From: Bryopsis sp. KO-2023
Taxonomy: Eukaryota > Chlorophyta > Ulvophyceae > Bryopsidales > Bryopsidaceae
NCBI GenBank assembly: GCA_030272585.1
Contig: BSYQ01000008.1
Coordinates: 2,542,001-2,606,000, forward strand
DNA: 64,000 nucleotides
Direction: 5' to 3'
A program made the translations under genes and the position numbers. Shown in pieces: positions 35,583 through 47,420 of this stretch (position 1 is its first letter; each line of letters begins with the position of its first letter). A model generated the notes under the pieces. It was given only the letters and a program-made list of their open reading frames with translations, ran no database searches and was not told where the DNA came from.

Positions 35583-37437
35583 TTCAAGGGGTCGAAGCTT
35601 GGGGCGGTCCCCAGAATGAAGCGACGTGAGGGAGGACTTTGCAACTCGGTTTTCTAACAACTTGGCAACATTGGGAGCAAGCCTTTAGTGGGAACGAATC
35701 CCCCAGCGAAAATTCTCGGCCGCATTTCCACCGCTGTAGTCAACCCGGACCATCAGCGGCGGTGGGCAGACGTGGCATCAGCTTTTGGGGGGGGCTGAAA
35801 GCGCGCTCCTCGGTGATTCTCTCCCTTCGCGGGGTGTGCAGAACGCTAACCCAAAGCGGGTCAAATCGTTTTGTCGATTTCGTCCGTCCAGCCCACCTGT
35901 CACGGGGACGCCTGCTCTGATGTACTTTTGGTACAAGAAACGACGGCTGCGCGCGGAATTGTTTTCTTTTCCGTTTTCCACCGCCTGTTTCCCAGTCCGA
36001 TTCATCAGCGCTGAACGCACGAGCAGCGAAAAAAACAGTGCGGAAGACGAGGGGTTCTCCCCACACCTCAATCGGATTCAGCCGCTTTTTTACTGTGTTT
36101 TACTCTGTACATTGTGTTGGGAAGGGGGGAACACGTGGTATCCCCGCGAATGCCACCAAGGGACGCCTGGTCTGCGTTGGTTTGAGGACGAACAAGCTCT
36201 GAGAATTAATCATCGCTCCCAAAACAAGCGCGACGAGGCTGCCCAACCGCCCACTTTACTGACCTGGCCTCCGGACTTGTGTAATAAAGCCGCCCTTCTC
36301 CAATGAATATATACTTGCCCTCTGGGCTGGACCGAGAAAGCATAAAAATGCAGCCCTTGCTGGAGTTCTACTCCGTGAGTAGAACTCCAGCAGTTCTACT
36401 CCTCTGTTCATTCACAACGCCCTGGCACTGAGTAAACCGAGCAGTACAGTGCAGCCTCCATAATGTAATGTGAAAATTGCAAGTTTGTGTTTTTCCTCTT
36501 GTAATATAATGTAGCAGAGGTCCTGGGATGGAAAAAAGGAGATGGGTTGGCCTGGTACTGTAATGACGGGCGCAAAAGGAGGGTGGTGTCCAAGTGAGGA
36601 AATGATTCACAGGTGGTGGCTGTGTTGGCTTCTGTTGTTGGTTCTACAATGGCAAATCATATATTTTTGGCCCCACCTTTTTTTGCTCCAAGCTGGTGCA
36701 ACTTAAGTTTGATAATTCTTGTGTGGGGGCCTCAGGTGAAGTGGTGAGTAACGAATTGATTCAGGCGTCTATTATTATCAAGTGTTGAATTCAGCTTTCT
36801 CGGAATCGTTCATGGACACAAGCAGCCCCCCTCATATACTGACAAATTCACACGTTGCGATCCAACCAATTTGATGTTTCCAACACAAGTAAATAAATGT
36901 CAAAAACAAAATCTTCCGAGCATTTTGTGTGGATTTCATCTCTTCATGGTGTCCAGGTTTTTTTCATTCCTTCTCACTCAAATTTTCTGCAGGAATCCCA
37001 TCAAGGTGGTTACAGAAATAGAATCAGAGTTTTTATGCATGAACAGCAAGAAAAACAACTCCCTTGGATTCAGCTCTACAATTCGACATGATACAACACC
37101 ATAAATACACGGCTCCCGCTTTTGAAATAATATATTTCTCCCCATCAACCCCCCCCCCAAACACGCGGACATCTAGACCCCACTGAAGGCCCTTCGTTTT
37201 TTTCGCTTTTTTTTCGGTTTAGTTTTCACTCCCTCACCATCTTTTTCTTATTGATCGATGAGCAAAAAGAAAAAGAAAAAAAAATCAAATGTCGATCTCC
37301 CCATTTCGCCAACAATCCCCCTGAAGCTTCATTGAACACATAGAAAAGAAAAGGAGTTTCTTTCCAAAGAGAAAAAGGGACACACAGAGAAAAAAAAGGA
37401 AAATAACCAGAACGAAAAACCATAACGGAACTGCCTG
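35583..37437. other. spacer with a perfect 14-bp hairpin
   Basis: No gene is supported; the frames at 35740-36066 (minus) and 35785-36306 (plus) overlap each other and show no domain. A perfect inverted repeat, gctggagttctact/agtagaactccagc, lies at 36359-36372 and 36378-36391 with the 5-nt loop ccgtg. Confidence 0.55.
36359..36391. repeat. perfect 14-bp inverted repeat, 5-nt loop
   Basis: Left arm 36359-36372 and right arm 36378-36391 are exact reverse complements. No flanking gene end is close, so its role is open. Confidence 0.95.
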
Positions 37438-39519
37438 CTATTTGAGATACTCTGAAAGCCGAATTGGCCCTCCACCGTCCGAGCTGGACTCGCTGGGGGT
37501 GCTGGTGACAGAGGAATCGATGGACCTGGAGCGTTTTTTGTGCTTCTTTCGTTTCTTCTGCTGAAAAACAGCAAAGCAGAGGTGCAAAAACTGAGAGAAA
37601 CATTCAGAAGAATACGAATACCCATAAAATACCAAACATTCACTCAACCTTGGGCCATGCTTTTTTTGAAAAAAAAAATCAGGCACCCAGTTAAAAGAAG
37701 AAGAAGAAGATCGTCTTATGGATGCCTTTTTTACATCCCAAACAACAACGGGTTTTTTGAAAATCTACTTTTCAAAAAATTCAAGGAGAATTTTCTATTG
37801 AGAAAACAAGCCCTTAGGGTCAGGATTTGCTGATGGAAAAGGGAATAGCAAGAAAAAGAGAAATCAAATAAGCGAGTTACTGAGAACAGCAGACAAAGCA
37901 GATGGAAGTCGAAAAGACTGTCTTTTTCAGCCAAAAAAGCAGACAACGCAAGCTTGTTGTTCCAAGCGAAATATGCGACATTTCCTCCCCACCTTCTTAT
38001 CTTTCTTGTGTTTCTTCGACTTTTTCTTCTCCTTATCCTTCTCTTTTTCACGATCCTTGTCAGTTCGTTTCCCTATTCAACATCAAATCAAAAGACTTAA
38101 CAATCGCCAAGAGAGAGAAAATCCAGCACAGTTCCTTCGTCACACTTTTTCAAAATCCAGCACAGTTCCTTTGTCACACTTTTTTATATTGCTCCTCTCA
38201 CTTTTTTTGGTCTTTGATTCTGAGGCGGAGGGTTGCGAAGGTTGGGACTTCCCCATCCGCTTCTCCCTGTCCGCATCTAGCTGAGCTCTGTACTCTCCTG
38301 AAAAGGCACTCGGTCAGAAACCAAAACAGAACACTCCACATTTACCCCCTCCCCTCCAAAAAAAATTTCGCTTTCAACATTTCTAAGATTGGCTTTGAAT
38401 TTCTTCTAACACCACACCAAGGACCAAAAAAAAAACCAAAGGGGAATAGGAGTTGATCCCTGAAAATATGAATTTGAACCTCCACCACCATGCCTCTCGC
38501 AGACAAGACATTGGATGAAAAGGAGCCCAGTTTTTTTAGTTTCTGTTTTTGATGCTTCAAAATGCATCCTTACATTGTTATGAAAAAACAGGAATGGTCA
38601 AGCAACAACATAAGATGTCACTCAGGAATGAATATATATATATGTATATATAAACGTCATTCTGGGCAAAATTACGTTACGCACTCATAACTCTCTCTTC
38701 ATCCTCTTCCAGCTTCTCCTTTGCGTCCTCCTCCTCCTTCACTTTTTTTTTCCACTCTTCCCAGGGCAATCTCTGAACCTACACCGATTGATCAACAATA
38801 AATCATTGCAAGATAACCCTTCTCAGATTTTTTAATTTTTTTTTCAAGATTCCATCAAGAGCATATTGAGAAAATATTGCCAAGTATCTGCCTATCACTG
38901 CTGGGATACATCAAAGGAGCCAAAATATAAAAAATGTGTAAAATTAACCATCGAAAGATCCGTACTTGTAGAGAAGCTACCCTTGCTGCATGCCATTCAG
39001 GGGTGTGAAACGAAGCATCTATCTGACAAAGCAAAACGTACTTCAATCGAGGTCTCCAATCTTTTCCCCACAAAGAAACCCTCTTGCTCCAGCCAAAAGT
39101 ACAGCCAGAGTAATAAAAAACCCGGCATCTCCCATCCGTCCAGATTTGATTCAGTTTTGTACATATGCCGCTCAGGAAATTTTGGTTTCACACCAGGAAG
39201 GAATTTCTGAGGTTTTTTGCCTGGAAAATATAACTAAAGACTAGAGCACACAACAGTCTTTTTCGATCTGAAAAAACATGGTTCGGAAGCAACAGCCCGT
39301 GACCGCGTCAAGATGCTCCAACCCAAATTAAATAGCTCTCTCCAAATGTAAACAGTGCTAAAAGTACAGTTGGAGGGCTGCCTCTCATCATCATCATCCG
39401 AGACCTCCCCGAGAGGGGCTCACTCCTACCGTCCCGTCGTCTGCGTCATGAAAATGCCCGTCGGCAGACGCAGCGTGCTTGGCACGTTGCATCTGTTTGT
39501 ATGCCTGATTTTTCCCCAT
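37438..39519 (-). CDS. MGKNQAYK-family lysine/serine-rich nuclear protein
   Basis: Six minus-strand exons (39519-39430, 39022-38966, 38778-38685, 38297-38202, 38072-37993, 37560-37438) give 179 residues with all phases consistent. It begins MGKNQAYKQMQRAKHA, then FHTPEWHAARVASLQ, LPWEEWKKKVKEEE, REYRAQLDADREKR, a Lys-rich KEKKKSKKHKKDKK and a Ser-rich tail ending IRLSEYLK. This arrangement (MGKNQAYK, PEWHAARLASL, WEEFKKK, EYRAQLDAER, basic/Ser tail) is a conserved plant protein family of unknown or splicing-related function, from memory. The tail suggests a nuclear location. The frame is open upstream of the chosen Met (REKFGVKGGGVFGK precedes it) and a further in-frame exon could lie near 39740-39830, so the N-terminus may be longer here. 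Confidence 0.82.
38118..38184. repeat. 33-bp direct repeat in an intron
   Basis: The segment aaatccagcacagttcctt followed by gtcacacttttt occurs at 38118-38150 and again at 38152-38184 with one difference. It lies in the intron between exons 4 and 5 of the MGKNQAYK-family gene, close to the donor. Confidence 0.9.
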
Positions 39520-40360
39520 CTTTCCGAAAACGCCTCCTCCCTTGACACCAAACTTCTCGCGCCAAACTAGAGCACGTGTAGAGCTCAAGGAGTTCCCTCG
39601 AACAACCTGTCAACATCATGCGAAGCAATCAAGAATCATTATCGCATTTCCTTTAGTAAATTAATTATTGTTTTATTTCGCGCGCTCCTCAAAATGAACA
39701 GAAATCATCCGAAATCAAACGTCGCAGTTCGTACCTTGGACACCTCCTCACGCCGCCTGTTGGCGGTATCCAAAACGGACTCTTTCACGGCCAGCGTCTT
39801 GAGTCGACGCGGGGTGCTTCCTATCGTCACCACATTTGGTGTTGGGGGGAGGTCAGTACCGTGGGGAAGGCGGAAGCTTCCTCAGTTTAACCCAGGCCCA
39901 CGCACCGAGCGGGACCATAAAATTTTTCAAGTGAGGAAACTGGCCAACTGATCGATTATCGATGCGTCTGCGTTATGTTCAGATGTGATAATGATCTGTG
40001 GGGCAGTTAGCGTAAGGCCCACTTGACACTCCGCACTCCTCAACCACGAACGCCCAACGGCAAAGTGCGCGCGTTTTCTGGATTGAGCGTTTCAAGAAAA
40101 TCTGTTCACTTGATCGAACTCAACCACGAAGCTCAGAAACGCGCGCGCAAGATGCGCCACAGGATCCCCCCTCCACAGGATAAGTGGAGGGGTGTACAAG
40201 AACGAGTTGACGGGTCAAAGAATGGCCTGCGACTCTGGCGACGGCGTCTGAGCCGTCGCCACCGCACTCCAGCGCGTCACGTGTCTTTGTTGATATGCAG
40301 GGCTTGAAAGCGAGCCCGAGCGCTTCTTGGCGTGCCACTTGAGGCTGCGGTGGGACCAGG
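39520..40360. other. shared upstream region of two divergent genes
   Basis: On the minus strand, 39607-39520 is an open extension of exon 1 of the MGKNQAYK gene, preceded by an acceptor (gttgacag). About 39840-39736 encodes TIGSTPRRLKTLAVKES and NRRREEVSK, ending at a donor gtacga in matching phase. No ATG in frame was found for that exon. GC-rich sequence from 40020 to 40340 precedes the ATG of the gene at 40361. Confidence 0.4.
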
Positions 40361-42087
40361 ATGGATATGTTTAGCCTGGGTGCGAACAGACCCCAAGGAA
40401 TCTGTGGGCAGCTGCCAGGATGTTCGATGCACGGACAAGAGAATGGGACCTCAGTGAGTTGTTGGATCGCAATGCTCATCCTAACGGGGAGCGTAAAGAA
40501 CAGTCCGTATGCCTTGTGCGAACTAGATAGACAACAATTCCTCAGCCCCTGTGCTGACCAGCAATCCTCGCCCGCATTCAGGTGCCCCAAACTCGGTTTC
40601 TGTCTTTCAGCACCCAGTCCACAACATGTCTATCGGATATCCCAAACGCCCACAACAGCGTTAGACTTCCACACCAAACAACTCAGGTACTGTCCCTCAT
40701 CCTTTTGAATCCAACGCTCAATGAAAAAAGATATACAGTGCTCACACTGCGACTTGAAACAATGCTCCACTTTCCTTAGGAGATTTTGCCTGGTTGTCGA
40801 CTGCTTCCGAACGGTTGGGCGTTGCCCCCGCCAAACTCTCTACCATACGATGAATGGGTGCAGAAATGCGTTCCAAAGCTGGAGAACATTCCCGCTTTGC
40901 AAGATTTTGAATATGCACATTCAACGTTCAGGACGAGAAAAATACAAGGACCATTCAGGGCGTGGAGCACACAATACCAGGTAGGAACTTGACGCCTTTC
41001 CAAATTTCGTCAAATAATTTCGACCGTGAAAACAAGGAATCTAAGAATGTGGATGTCCAGGTTCGATCTGTTGGTGGTCACGCTTCGCCGTCAGTGGACA
41101 CTTCTGGGTTCGGGTTTTGCTTCAATCCGCCCAACTCTGCTGTTTTGGAAGATGAGGAGGACGTCACAGCAGACGATGGACCCCTTTTCTACAATCCCCA
41201 TTCTTTTGACGCGGCAAGCGAGGCATTTCATTTGGGCCGGCCTCTTCCAGACCCCTTGACGACCGTGGCTGCTGAGAGCAGCGCACGCTCCAGTGGAGTG
41301 TCCAGGAACACGACAGCTACATCGAGCAGCGATGTATCGAAGGCTGTTCAGGATGGTAAGGTCAGCACAGTTACCTGGTTGCTTTTCGACTGCCGAATCG
41401 ATCTCGAAGAGCTCACTCGAGCGGGATGCCTGCAGGGTGTCGCGATGAGTTGTGTTCTCAGGCTGTGGATCAGCGCCACAATGTCCAGCTCGAGGACATA
41501 GCGGACCTCATGAGGAGACTGGAAGAGAATTGGGGCAGAGATCCACAAGTAAATCTGGCACACGATTTCAAATTTTCGACCCAGAAAACAAGCACAGACA
41601 AACACAAAAAAAGCAAGAGTTTCACAGCGATAAACTGCAAACTTCAGAGATTCGACCCGTCATAAAATCAATCTTTTCCTGTGGAACAGATTCTTCGGTT
41701 ATGGATGTTCGCATCAAGGGTATACCTGTACATTCGCTCAAAGCAAGAGGCCGTCCACCAGGGAACGCCGAAAAGAGGAGCGATGCTGGTGCGAGGAACT
41801 GGAAAATATTTATGTTGACCACGAGATGCAAATATATGTATACCACCTGAGTCATCTGTCGAAATATTTTTGTATCTACAATATAGTGGCACTCAGACCC
41901 ATCACACCACTTCCACTATTTCGCCATATCCACCAACGATTTGGACAAAGAGCACCACTGAATGTTCATCGCAAGGGACTGAATTTCATATTATACTCAG
42001 GAACCGGGCTGTGAGTCGGAATGCCTGGCAATTATGCAGTTTGTGGAAGCGATGGAAGCCCAGGCGAATCGAGCTTCAGGATTTTGA
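40361..42087 (+). CDS. unrecognised seven-exon gene
   Basis: Exons 40361-40453, 40582-40686, 40780-40980, 41061-41355, 41436-41548, 41748-41837 and 42001-42087 join in frame to 327 residues. Landmarks are an N-terminal MDMFSLGANRPQGICG, LPPPNSLPYDEWVQKC, an acidic stretch EDEEDVTADDG, a Ser/Thr-rich segment, VQLEDIADLMRRLEENW, ERRKEERCWCEELENIY and the tail AIMQFVEAMEAQANR. The last third should be helical and charged. I recognise no family. Exon 4 could start at 41037 instead, and the acceptor of exon 6 (gcaag at 41747) lacks a good pyrimidine tract, so those two borders are less secure. It is divergent from the MGKNQAYK-family gene. Confidence 0.6.
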
Positions 42088-43094
42088 TAGCAGTTTGAAC
42101 AGTTTGAACAGTTTTTTACACAACAGACCATATGGTCTGCATGCATGACTTCATGGGTTGCACATTGTACCTTCTGAGAATCGTGACGAAATTGGGTCGG
42201 CTTTATTTGGTCGGGAAGAAATGAATGAGGGCGAATTTGGCATATTTGGCATTTTTTGTTTGTATTCTGATCTTACAGAACATTTGCACATTGCAGAATC
42301 AGGCTTTTGTAACTATTGGAAAGTGTTTTTGGCTGTGTTTGAGTTTTCCACTGGGGTTGTGCTGCACCATTGGACCGATATCGTTCGAACCCTTCGCTTT
42401 GGAAACTTTTCGCTGGGGGGGGTGAGCTTCACTCTGCTCTCTCAATTTCCACGAAACCACAAGAAACCTGCGCCCAATAATTTCAATTTGACTGAAAGAG
42501 GCCAGCACCCACCCTCACAAAACAAAAAAAACAAAAAAAACATACACACACGCCATATCCGCAGGGCGCGCCGCCGAAGACGGGCGCGCCGCCAACCAGT
42601 GACCAATAACTACAACAAGGCAAAAAGAGGTCACCCACCCTGGAGACGCCGACCAGCGCCCCCTTGTGTTGGAAACCTTCGGACGCGACCTTGGTGCGGT
42701 CCCTCTGTATGGGTCCTGTCTCTCTTTCGTTGGGGGAATGCCGAGGAAGTTGCAAATCGTAGCCGAGGAAGTCGTAAACTCCACCCAAAGTAAAGGACAG
42801 GCCGTGTCCGAGACTCTGCACGCGTACCGAATCATATTTTTCATAACTCGGAGGACGAACATGGCTGACTTTCGTCCGCGCTGTCGACAACTACGACAAG
42901 AAGAGAATGTCATTGACGGCGACACTGAAAACGCTGGTTCGTTTCAAGTGCGATGATGTCGGCTGTCACAAGGGTGTGACACTGCATAAGAGCGGCAGCA
43001 AAACCTCACAGCTCCGAACAGCCGCAGCCCAACGAGTCTGGACCAGGAGGCAGATTGCAGGGGGGAAAGAGAGAGAGAGAGACGATTGGCAAAA
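42088..43094. other. spacer upstream of the second PPR gene
   Basis: Open frames on both strands (42158-42793 plus, 42483-42925 minus) overlap and have no domain I recognise. A ggcgcgccgcc motif is duplicated at 42567-42593. A (ag)n stretch at 43068-43080 lies directly before the PPR start. Confidence 0.45.
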
Positions 43095-44300
43095 ATGCAG
43101 AACCCTGAGCCGGGTCGCATCGTGGATATGAACACCCTCAAAGCTATGATGTTGGCGGTGGAAAAAGGGGAAGTCGCCGCCGTGTTGAAGAAAATGGAGT
43201 TCGAATTGAGGGAAAGGGGCTGCACAAGGATCATCATGACGCTGGGCCGCAGCGGGCAATGGGAAAAAGCCATCGAGTTTTACAAAGCCATGTGCGATGG
43301 CGACGTCGGCGTGAAACCCAACCCGTTCACCTACTCTGCTCTGATTTCGGTACTCTGCAACTCGAGGCAGTGTGGAGTGGCTCTGGATCTGTTTCAAAAG
43401 ATGAAACAGGAGGTCGACGTGCCCGACAAAATGCTGCGTGAAACATACGGGACGATCATTGCGGCGTGTGAGCGCGAGGCCCTCCACAAGGAGGTGTACG
43501 ATTTGTACGCCGAAATGCGGGTGACGAGGATTAAGCCAGACAGAATGACCTGCGCTTGCGTCCTGGACGTGAGTCTGATTTGCAAGCGGTGGGCGGTGGC
43601 GGCGGAGGTCATGCAGCTGTCTCCCCCCGGCAATGTGGAAACGTACATAAAAGTGATCCGTGGCCTTGGCGGCATGAAGAAGTGCAAGAAGGCCATCGAC
43701 GTTTTCAACAGCATGCGTTTCGCACGTGTTTTCCCAAACCAGGAAGTTTGCCACGCTCTGGTCCGCGCGATGGAAAACGCCGACGAGTCGGACATGGCGC
43801 TCGCATTTTTCAAAGAAATGAAGGAAGCCAGAATTCCGGCCAGCGCCAAATCCTACAACTCGTTGTTGCGGCTGCTCGCTAGGTCTGGGAGATGGAACGA
43901 TATCTTGAGGGAGCTAATAAAAATGGACGACTTGGGCATGGGTGTCGACACGACCACCTCCAAGGCGATACATGAGTGTTGCATTCGTGACGATAACATA
44001 GAGCTCGCCAGTGATCTGCGAGAAAAGTTCGATTGCATGAAGGAGCGTGCCGCCGTCGTGAAACGCCCGACCAGTGAAATGGGCTCGATTCCGGCTGTGC
44101 AATACCCATGGGGTCATCATCACCAGCTCCGATCTTCTTCTTCGTCGATTGGTAGTTACTATGGTGGCAGTCCGACATGGAGTCCTGTTCCTGGTGGGAG
44201 TCCGACATGGAGTCCTGTCCCTTTCAATCCATACTACGGGTTCTGTACGTCACCCCCTGGCAGTGATTGCAGCTCGATCATGACGCCTCGATATCTGTAA
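43095..44300 (+). CDS. pentatricopeptide-repeat protein, intronless
   Basis: One exon, 401 residues, starting at ATG 43095 just after a purine-rich leader. About eight PPR-like helix pairs run from residue 30 to 310: ERGCTRIIMTLGRSGQWEKA, PFTYSALISVLCNSRQCG, RETYGTIIAACEREALHKEV, MTCACVLDVSLICKRW, VETYIKVIRGLGGMKKCKKA, NQEVCHALVRAMENADES, AKSYNSLLRLLARSGRW and TTTSKAIHECCIRDD. Such proteins bind organellar RNA. The C-terminus leaves the repeats and carries a Ser/Tyr/Pro-rich tail in which the decapeptide GGSPTWSPVP occurs twice in tandem (30-bp duplication at 44163-44222). It is a paralogue of the PPR gene at 34815-35582. Confidence 0.88.
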   Translation: MQNPEPGRIVDMNTLKAMMLAVEKGEVAAVLKKMEFELRERGCTRIIMTLGRSGQWEKAIEFYKAMCDGDVGVKPNPFTYSALISVLCNSRQCGVALDLFQKMKQEVDVPDKMLRETYGTIIAACEREALHKEVYDLYAEMRVTRIKPDRMTCACVLDVSLICKRWAVAAEVMQLSPPGNVETYIKVIRGLGGMKKCKKAIDVFNSMRFARVFPNQEVCHALVRAMENADESDMALAFFKEMKEARIPASAKSYNSLLRLLARSGRWNDILRELIKMDDLGMGVDTTTSKAIHECCIRDDNIELASDLREKFDCMKERAAVVKRPTSEMGSIPAVQYPWGHHHQLRSSSSSIGSYYGGSPTWSPVPGGSPTWSPVPFNPYYGFCTSPPGSDCSSIMTPRYL

Positions 44301-47300
44301 AGATATGGCATCTTTTGCTGCATGTTGTTTTTCCCTTCCAGAGAAAAGAAACAAAAGCAGCAAGTTGAAAAGGGGATTGTCGGTTCAGTGGATGTGCGGT
44401 TGAGCTCTCCCAAACAAGTCGAATGCAAAAAAAAAAACGACATGAGGGAAAAATTGTGAAAGAGAGTGTTGAAAAAAAAGAAAATTGAGATATAAAAAAA
44501 CAAGAAAAACGTGACCCAACATACACGTGCTTTTTATTTTTCTGCTTTTTGGGGGAGGGAGGGAAAAAAAAGATGAGTTGGGCCCGGGGTGGGTCGGTTT
44601 TTTCAATTTTTCGTGACTATATAAAGGCAAGGCTTTTTCGAGTATCGTCTTTTTTTTTTTTTTTTTTGGGAGGATTGGACCAGAAAATGAAAAGAAAAAA
44701 AAAATGGCTGCAATGTTACAAGTGTGTGTGTGTGTGGGAGTGGTGCAACAGTGAATGTACAGAAAGGAAGGGGGGAAAAGGGAGAGAAAAGACGACAAGG
44801 TGGGGAAAAATATGATATACGAGGTGTATCACTTTTCGACACAGTTTTTTGGGAAGATACACTGCTTTTGATTTTTTTTAATTTTTTTTTTTGTGTCTGT
44901 TTGTTTTGCCTAGACGTAAAAAAAATGGAACAAGAAAATCAAAGCTGCCTTTTTCTTCTATGTGTATTTTGCTTTTTGCTTTTTGATCATAGACTTTCCG
45001 TTTCTGAGAGAAATACAGAAAGATGGGGTGGGTGGGTGGGTGGGGGGAAAATTGGACGTTTTTTTTTTTTTTATATCTGTAGAGCAATGTTACCACTACT
45101 TATGGTGTTTATAGATATGTTACTTATGGTGTTTTTAACTGATCTGATAATCTCAGAGTGGGAGGTGGCTTGGGTGGTCTCTTTTCGTGAATTTAAACAC
45201 GTTAAGGTCTTTTCGTGAATTTAAATACGACGAGAAGTTTAAAACCATGCACCACCTTCCCCCCAGGAAAACAATGAATAAGCTAGTGCTCTTCTGGGGA
45301 CATAGTTAGATCATTTGAGATGGGTGGATTTTTTAATTTTCTCTTTTTTTTTTTTTTTTTTGTTGGGGGGGAGGGGAAAAGGGAAACGAAACTGTGCAGG
45401 AACGCTTTAAAAGAAAAAAAAAAGATACATCCATGATGATTGAAAATCACAATATGGATGGATGGAAATTGGGAAAAAGGATGAGAGTGGGGGGGGGGGG
45501 AAAAAGAATAGGACAATGTATAAAACTATCTTTCTGTGTTTGATTCAATAGGAATATATATCTCGATATGGGGCAGAGATGACATGTTTTTTTTCAAGAT
45601 CTAGATCTTTTTTTCTTTCTTCCCTGCTTCCCCTTGTCGGGAACGTGTGATTGGTCGCTTAGTTGCAGCTTGTTCAACGGTTGTTTTTTTTGGTTTATAC
45701 TGATAGATCTAAATAATACTAGGAGACCGTGATTTTTTCTTTTGCTCCTTTCCTGAAAAAAAATTAAAAGAAAATTTTTCTTGTCGATATATTTTGACAG
45801 TGATTCTCATTTCTGTGCGAAAAGCCTTGTCTGCAGCAGTGCAGAGTTTCGTAGCGCTAAATTTTATTTTTTTGTTTTTTTTTGTGTAAAAAAGGAAGGA
45901 AAAAAAAACCTGCCTTCAATGAAAAAAAGAGAGAAGGACTGAAAAAGAAAATGGAAGATGTGTGAAAAAAAAACCACAAAATAGGAAAAAAACCCTTAAA
46001 ATGGATGCAAGATATACTTGCAAAAAGGAAAGAAAAAAGTGCAGACAAAATATGGAAAGAGAAAAGAGAAATATCTAAAAATAGGGGCGAATGATGTGAG
46101 GCATAAAATCAAAAAAAAAAGGAAAAAGGAACAAAAAAAAAAAGGATAAGTTGTTTGGTGTTGATTTTTCCGAGGGGATTACTGACATCATATTACACGT
46201 TTTTTTCCACTCTGCGTGGTGTTTTTGGTTTTTTTTTTATTTTTAAATTGAAAATCCTACCAATCAAAGATATGCGGTAGAGAGGATCATGGTCTGGTCA
46301 GTCTGAGGGAGAAGGATTCAAATCCACCCAAAAAAAGGAGTTTCAAAAAAAAAAAAAAAAGAAGAAACGGACGAAATTTGGGGACCTCGCTCAGTATGAC
46401 ACTGAAGCGCTGCATTTGATATTTGTCAAGTAATGTATACAAATGCCAGTGTTGGGTTGTATACGAGGTGCGACTGTTGATAATTTCATTCACGATTGTC
46501 CCATGTGTGGGGAAAAAGGGGAGTTGGGCTGGGCTGGGGTGATTTTTGATGATAAACCCACCCAAAAATGAATATCCCATATTGGGGAAAAAATGGGAAA
46601 AGGGTTGGGAGAGTGGAGGGCTTAACTGCATTGCACTTGACCGAATTGACAAAACTGAATGTACTTGTTGATTCGAACAGTAGTCCGGATGTAAGCAGTT
46701 CGTTCATTTGTTGAGGGTAATTGAGATTTTGGTCAGTTTTTTTTTGGGGGGGGGGGGGGGAGTTTTAGGTCGATGATTCACGTTTGCTGAAGTTGTGTAC
46801 TTCGTTTTTTTTTGTTGCCTGGAATTGAAAAGCTTTCCAATAGAAGATATCTCATTGGTTTTTTTTTTCCCAGATCGTGTGTTCTGTAACGAATGATGAT
46901 CATTCTCAAATGTTTGTTGTTGCTGTTTGCTTGAATCTTAAGATGTTTCCACCTAAAATCTGCTTCCCATTTTTAATATCCACCTCCACCAAAACAAGAA
47001 AAGACCCCCTCTCCTTCTTTCTCCCATGAATCACGGCCGGCCGTCTTCATCAAACAAGGGATTTCCCACTTAATATCAAATGAAACGATTTCCACAGCAC
47101 ACCACAAACACTCAGTACCGACAACCACAAAACTGGCTTAAAACTCCACACCCAGAACACTCCTGGGTTCTCATCACCAAATGCTACCTGACAAACACAA
47201 GATCTCTTTTTGCTCTGAAAAGTTCAAAACTGAACACGAATTCTTTCCACACTTATTTATTTTACGCAAATTTACTCATCGGACCTTGAAACCTGAAATC

Positions 47301-47420
47301 ATCCAGTACAAATCCAAGGGATCTGGTACCCGTGCCTGGTCGCACATACATTTTAAGTATTAGTGCAGTGATATTATTCTCGCCATTGGACGCTGGTTTG
47401 CACGACTTCACTTGGACAGC
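44301..47420. other. A/T-run-rich intergenic desert
   Basis: 3.1 kb without a gene. Homopolymer runs of 8-22 nt are common (for example 44650-44667, 45061-45072, 45345-45361, 46741-46761). Short direct duplications include cttatggtgttt at 45100/45123 and cttttcgtgaatttaaa at 45180/45209. A (ggtg)n run lies at 45026-45042. Confidence 0.6.

Noticed and set aside
42158-42925. Overlapping long frames on both strands before the second PPR gene
   Set aside because: No domain, no good starts and mutually overlapping; probably leader or spacer sequence.
46268-46332. Possible tRNA with the B-box-like ggattcaaatcc
   Set aside because: T-stem pairing fails at the first pair and no A-box or anticodon arm is convincing.
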